A DNA stretch of 64,000 bases from Vandiemenella viatica (Eukaryota; Arthropoda; Insecta; Orthoptera; Morabidae): NCBI GenBank assembly GCA_031002005.1, contig JARYHS010008074.1, positions 274,413,930-274,477,929 of the forward strand, given 5' to 3'. Numbering within the stretch: position 1 is the stretch's first letter; every line of letters begins with the position of its first letter. The notes under the pieces are model-generated. The model was not told the origin of the DNA. It did not search any database and saw only the letters and a list, made by a program, of their open reading frames with translations. Positions 60,723-64,000 of the stretch are shown one piece after another. Position numbers and translations under genes: made by a program.

Positions 60723-61749
60723 TCTGAGACGGTGGTAAATCTCTTCTCTCTGTTTGCAACTTTGTAGTAGAGCGATTACATACCGTATTTTTGGTGATCG
60801 TGGAACTGTATTGGCAAATAATTCCTATCTTCAGACCTTTAGAAAACATTCGCAGCGAGAAGGCCGCCAACGTAACAGACCGTGTAGGAGAAATAGTAAA
60901 TTTATGGAGTGATATGCACCAATAGAAACAGGTTTGGCAAGGTTTTCGTGTCGTATTCGCGGGGAGGCAACTATGTCTTATCGACCAATAATGATCAATT
61001 TTTAGATTCAATGATAGAAAACTACGCGGATCACTCACACCATCTCGATTTTATTACTTTATTTTGGTCGAGCCTATAACAGACTGCTCGATATGTTTTT
61101 TAAGTTTGATAGCTTCTAATCGTCTGATTGCTTGGAGCCGATGATGAGCTATGAGGTATATCAAGGGTTTCATTGTTCGATCTGTCTCGATACGGCCACT
61201 ACTTGGACTATAACGCAGCTCTTCACGTCGCACACAATCAGTCCACGATGCAGCAATAGCTATACCTTGTTCACTCTGAACTTGAGGTTCAAGGTCATGT
61301 TCATCTGGCCCCGCACCTCACCTCACCACCCCCTCCCTACCTACCTCTCCGAGCTGCTTCGAAGCAGCAGGCGAATGATAAATTTCCCCTTCGCATGTTG
61401 GGGTAAACGCAGCGGAGTGGGGATAGGGCAGAGCCGCCTCTCTTAACTAAACAGACTATAAATGAATTTTCCTTCCAAGTAAGGGTTGTATAATTTTTTA
61501 GGCTCTTAAGTTAATGGGTATAGTTTCCCTTGGATAATCCTTTCTAAATATCAATTTGTTGTGGAATTGTTTGATAGATACTATTCAGTATATAGGCCTA
61601 TTTGTGGTTAATCAAAGTGCATGCTGGTGTGGGGCGTAGGCGTTTGTTTGCTTTAGTGGGCGTTTCACCATCCGAGTAACGTCTCGTGGAGGCGAACTGT
61701 GATGGTTTCCTTCCCCAGTGTGAAAGTTTTAGTAAGTTTTACTATAAGT
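60723..61749. other. Intergenic, no supported gene
   Basis: A 104-codon plus-strand and a 108-codon minus-strand frame occur without motif. Confidence 0.4.
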
Positions 61750-62101
61750 TTGGATGTACAGCACATGATGGCGTGTGCTGACTGTAAAGTATTGTGGATG
61801 ATAGATGAGTGAGTGTGCCATTACGTTCAGGTCTGCTCTTCCGAAATACACCGTGTGAGCCGCTAAGTTGTACGTCCTCATCTGACAGATGAATCACTGC
61901 CAACCGTATCGGATGCCTTCACTCCATATGAACTGCGCAAGTATTTATTACACGATCTGATAATTAGGAATCATCCAACACCGTCTCTCCTACGCTGCTG
62001 GCCAAGTCCCGAAGGTGAAATTTCTTCCATCGCCTGGGTCCTAACCAGCTAATTCAGTGTCAGGAGTCGGATACACAGTGCCCCAGCACTTGAGCCAACA
62101 G
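61750..62101 (-). repeat. Long non-coding repeat, family B, copy 3
   Basis: Read on the minus strand it follows the order of the other two copies: GTTGGCTCAAGTGCTGGGGC, GACTCCTGACACTGAATTAG, CTGGTTAGGACCCAGGCG, TGGAAGAAATTTCACC, GGGACTTGGCC, GGCAGTGATTCATCTGTCAG, TGAGGACGTACAACTTAGCG and TTTCGGAAGAGCAGACC, then a CA-rich tail. It is more diverged than copies 1 and 2. Confidence 0.6.
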
Positions 62102-63369
62102 AACGGGTTTTCTGATTATTTCTCGCTGTAAATTGTCGCAGAGGGAACTTCTTTGCTGAACTGAATATATTTTGTCAGAATAAATCGATGTTTCCGATCA
62201 TACTGTTATTTAGTTGGTTTAAAATTTGTAATTTTGACACATGTTAGTTCTGTTATTTTTCCAACTAAAGGGTCGGGAAGACAGTCATTTCCAGGTAGGT
62301 TTCAGGGAATACTATAGTGTTACGTGTTATCTACGGAGCGTTCGAAACATAAGGCATTGAGCATTTTGTACCTAACACTGTCCATAAAATCTACAGTTAA
62401 GTTGTTTAACTTCATTACGCTACTAACTTTTTTCGTCCAGTTGCAGGTTGTACTGTAGATGTTGGGAAGTGAAACTGCTTCAGAGCTTGGTAAGTCCCCA
62501 GTCACTGGTCGTTATACAGACCAGCGTGATGAGTGTGTAGTGAAGTTACTAACAGACTTTCGGTGGCTTTGATATCCGGTCTACCCCTTCAGAATTTGAT
62601 TTATATATATTTTCCATTTAGCTAGTAAATTTTTTTAATTTTATATCGGAACTTTCGTGAATATAGGAGTAACTGACAACTCTGTTTTGAACAGTAATAA
62701 GTAAGAAAGTAACTCTTGATTTTTCTGACAGACTGCAATAAACGTCGTGTACTTTTTGACACTACTCCCAACATTGTATGTACATTTCTGCTCCTAAAGT
62801 TTAATTTACTTGAGGACTCAGTTTATATTTGGTTTTATTTTGTTGGGATTTACGATACTTAGTTAAATTAACAAACATTTAGCTTATTTTCTTTGCAAAT
62901 GAATCATTCTTCTGACTGCAAGCATTAATTTATTTATTTCTTGTCGTTCAAGACCATAATTTACGATAGTCTTGATTTTTAACGTATTCACAGCAGGAAC
63001 TACAAGATATCATTGTTATATAGGAAATTCAAGAACTTAGGTGTACCGTAGATGGCAAGATAACAAGTACTGAAAGTTTACAAAAACACGAGAAAACTAA
63101 TAACGCTAAAAACAATAAAGATATTCTTTTTGTTTTTTGGGGGTTCTTTTTGTTTTTTGGGTGTTATTTTTGTTTTTTGTTTTTTGAGTTTTTTGAGTGT
63201 TTTTTGTTTTCTTCTTTTGTGTTTATTTTTTTCTTGGCATGGGTTTTAGTTCCGTAATAATACCCGAGTAATTCAAGCCGTTCATGGCTTGCTACTCTCG
63301 GCAATACACAAATTATGTAGAGACCTATGTGAAGGGATGCCGAACAACCAACCTATCGCACCCGTAGTA
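62102..63369. other. Intergenic, with a T/G-rich low-complexity tract
   Basis: AT-rich. From about 63122 to 63235 the plus strand is almost purely T and G, built from imperfect TTTTTGTTTTTTGGG-like units. Confidence 0.5.
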
Positions 63370-63530
63370 CGAACTGCCATTCAAATGTGGGTTTTCAACG
63401 GTTTCCCATAAATCACCATAGGCGAATGCCGCGATGGTTTATTTAAAAAAAATCCAAATTCCTTCCCGTTCCTTGCTCCCAGTCCCTTTCCGCCTTATGA
63501 ACCTCAACCTCGTTGCGGCATGAAGTAGTA
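63370..63530 (+). mobile_element. Old tRNA-derived SINE copy (family A)
   Basis: Plus-strand blocks: ATGTGGGTTTTCAACGGTTT, CCCATAAATCACCATAGGCG, AATGCCGCGATGGTTT, CAAATTCCTTCCCGTTCC, TTGCTCCCAGTCCCTTTCCG, AACCTCAACCTCGTTGCGGC. The head (about 63340-63385) is too worn to align with certainty. Confidence 0.75.
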
Positions 63531-64000
63531 TGTGTTGAATGGAAAATTTGGTATCTTCATAGAAGCTCCGACGTTCGCATAAGCAAATCAATTCCTTATG
63601 GAGAGAACGATACTCCTAAAATAAAGAAGATTTCACGCGGGAATATTGTGAAAGAACAGTACAGATTTTTCCCTATTAACAAAGGATAATTGCATGCGTA
63701 AGTAGATTTTTACTACAGATCAGCTAACACAAGAGTACATTTTCTTGTTGTTCTTACAATTTGATGAAGGCTTGTCAAAAAATCTGCACCTTTTATTGTA
63801 CCTGAGACAGAAGAACTGATCCTTTGTCACCTTGCAGTCAGCTGTCCCTCCGACTTATCAGACACATGCGTATTCCAGTTTCAAATATGCACTTCGAAAA
63901 TCATGCTCCAGTCGAGCGAATACTCCACTTCTTAACAAACATCTATTTCACCAAGGAGGATGTCTGTCATTCGAAGTCTTCAAAAGACTAAGGACTACCA
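63531..64000. other. Intergenic end of the window
   Basis: Nothing recognised. Confidence 0.4.

Overview
The window looks like a stretch of a large, AT-rich, repeat-filled insect genome. Three things point to this. There is a split gene with GT-AG introns. There are many tRNA-derived SINEs, plus mariner, hAT and LINE remnants of insect type. Coding islands are GC-rich in an AT-rich background. A hemimetabolous (polyneopteran-like) insect is my guess from the repeat style; nothing here fixes the species. There is no operon, CRISPR array, rRNA or other prokaryotic feature.

The one gene I support well is a two-exon C2H2 zinc-finger transcription factor on the + strand (coding 25668..26844 joined to 28763..29389, about 600 residues). 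It has a low-complexity N-terminal half with an acidic tryptophan motif and a 24-residue glutamine run. Two zinc fingers lie at the extreme C-terminus. Its first exon carries an apparent one-base frameshift in a C-rich stretch. A weaker candidate is a 96-codon single-membrane-segment protein at 924..1214.

Layout: 0-8 kb is mostly featureless, with the small ORF, a TG microsatellite and a pair of opposed SINE copies near 2.5 kb. 8.4-9.2 kb holds a SINE and the 3' end of a LINE. 12-24 kb is scattered SINEs, a foldback element (17.9 kb), a GC-rich island (20.8-21.1 kb) and a hAT-like element (22.85-23.37 kb). 25.2-29.7 kb is the zinc-finger gene. 30-41 kb is AT-rich with almost nothing recognisable. 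41.5-44.5 kb has two young SINEs flanking a 20-copy, 123-bp tandem array. 50.7-52.2 kb is a decayed mariner-type element with unusual 267-bp terminal inverted repeats, next to a LINE reverse-transcriptase fragment. 56.44-56.95 kb is a hAT-type non-autonomous element with a perfect 8-bp target duplication. 58.8-64 kb has more SINE and LINE fragments and a third copy of a long non-coding repeat.

The dominant repeat is one tRNA-derived SINE family (about 19 pieces, mostly on the minus strand). Several copies have exact 10-bp target duplications. Two subfamilies show a compensatory base-pair change in a 3' stem, which suggests an RNA structure under selection. No wholly new system is evident. The most unusual items are the mariner element whose terminal repeats contain the end of its own transposase gene, the covarying SINE stem, and the higher-order structure of the tandem array.
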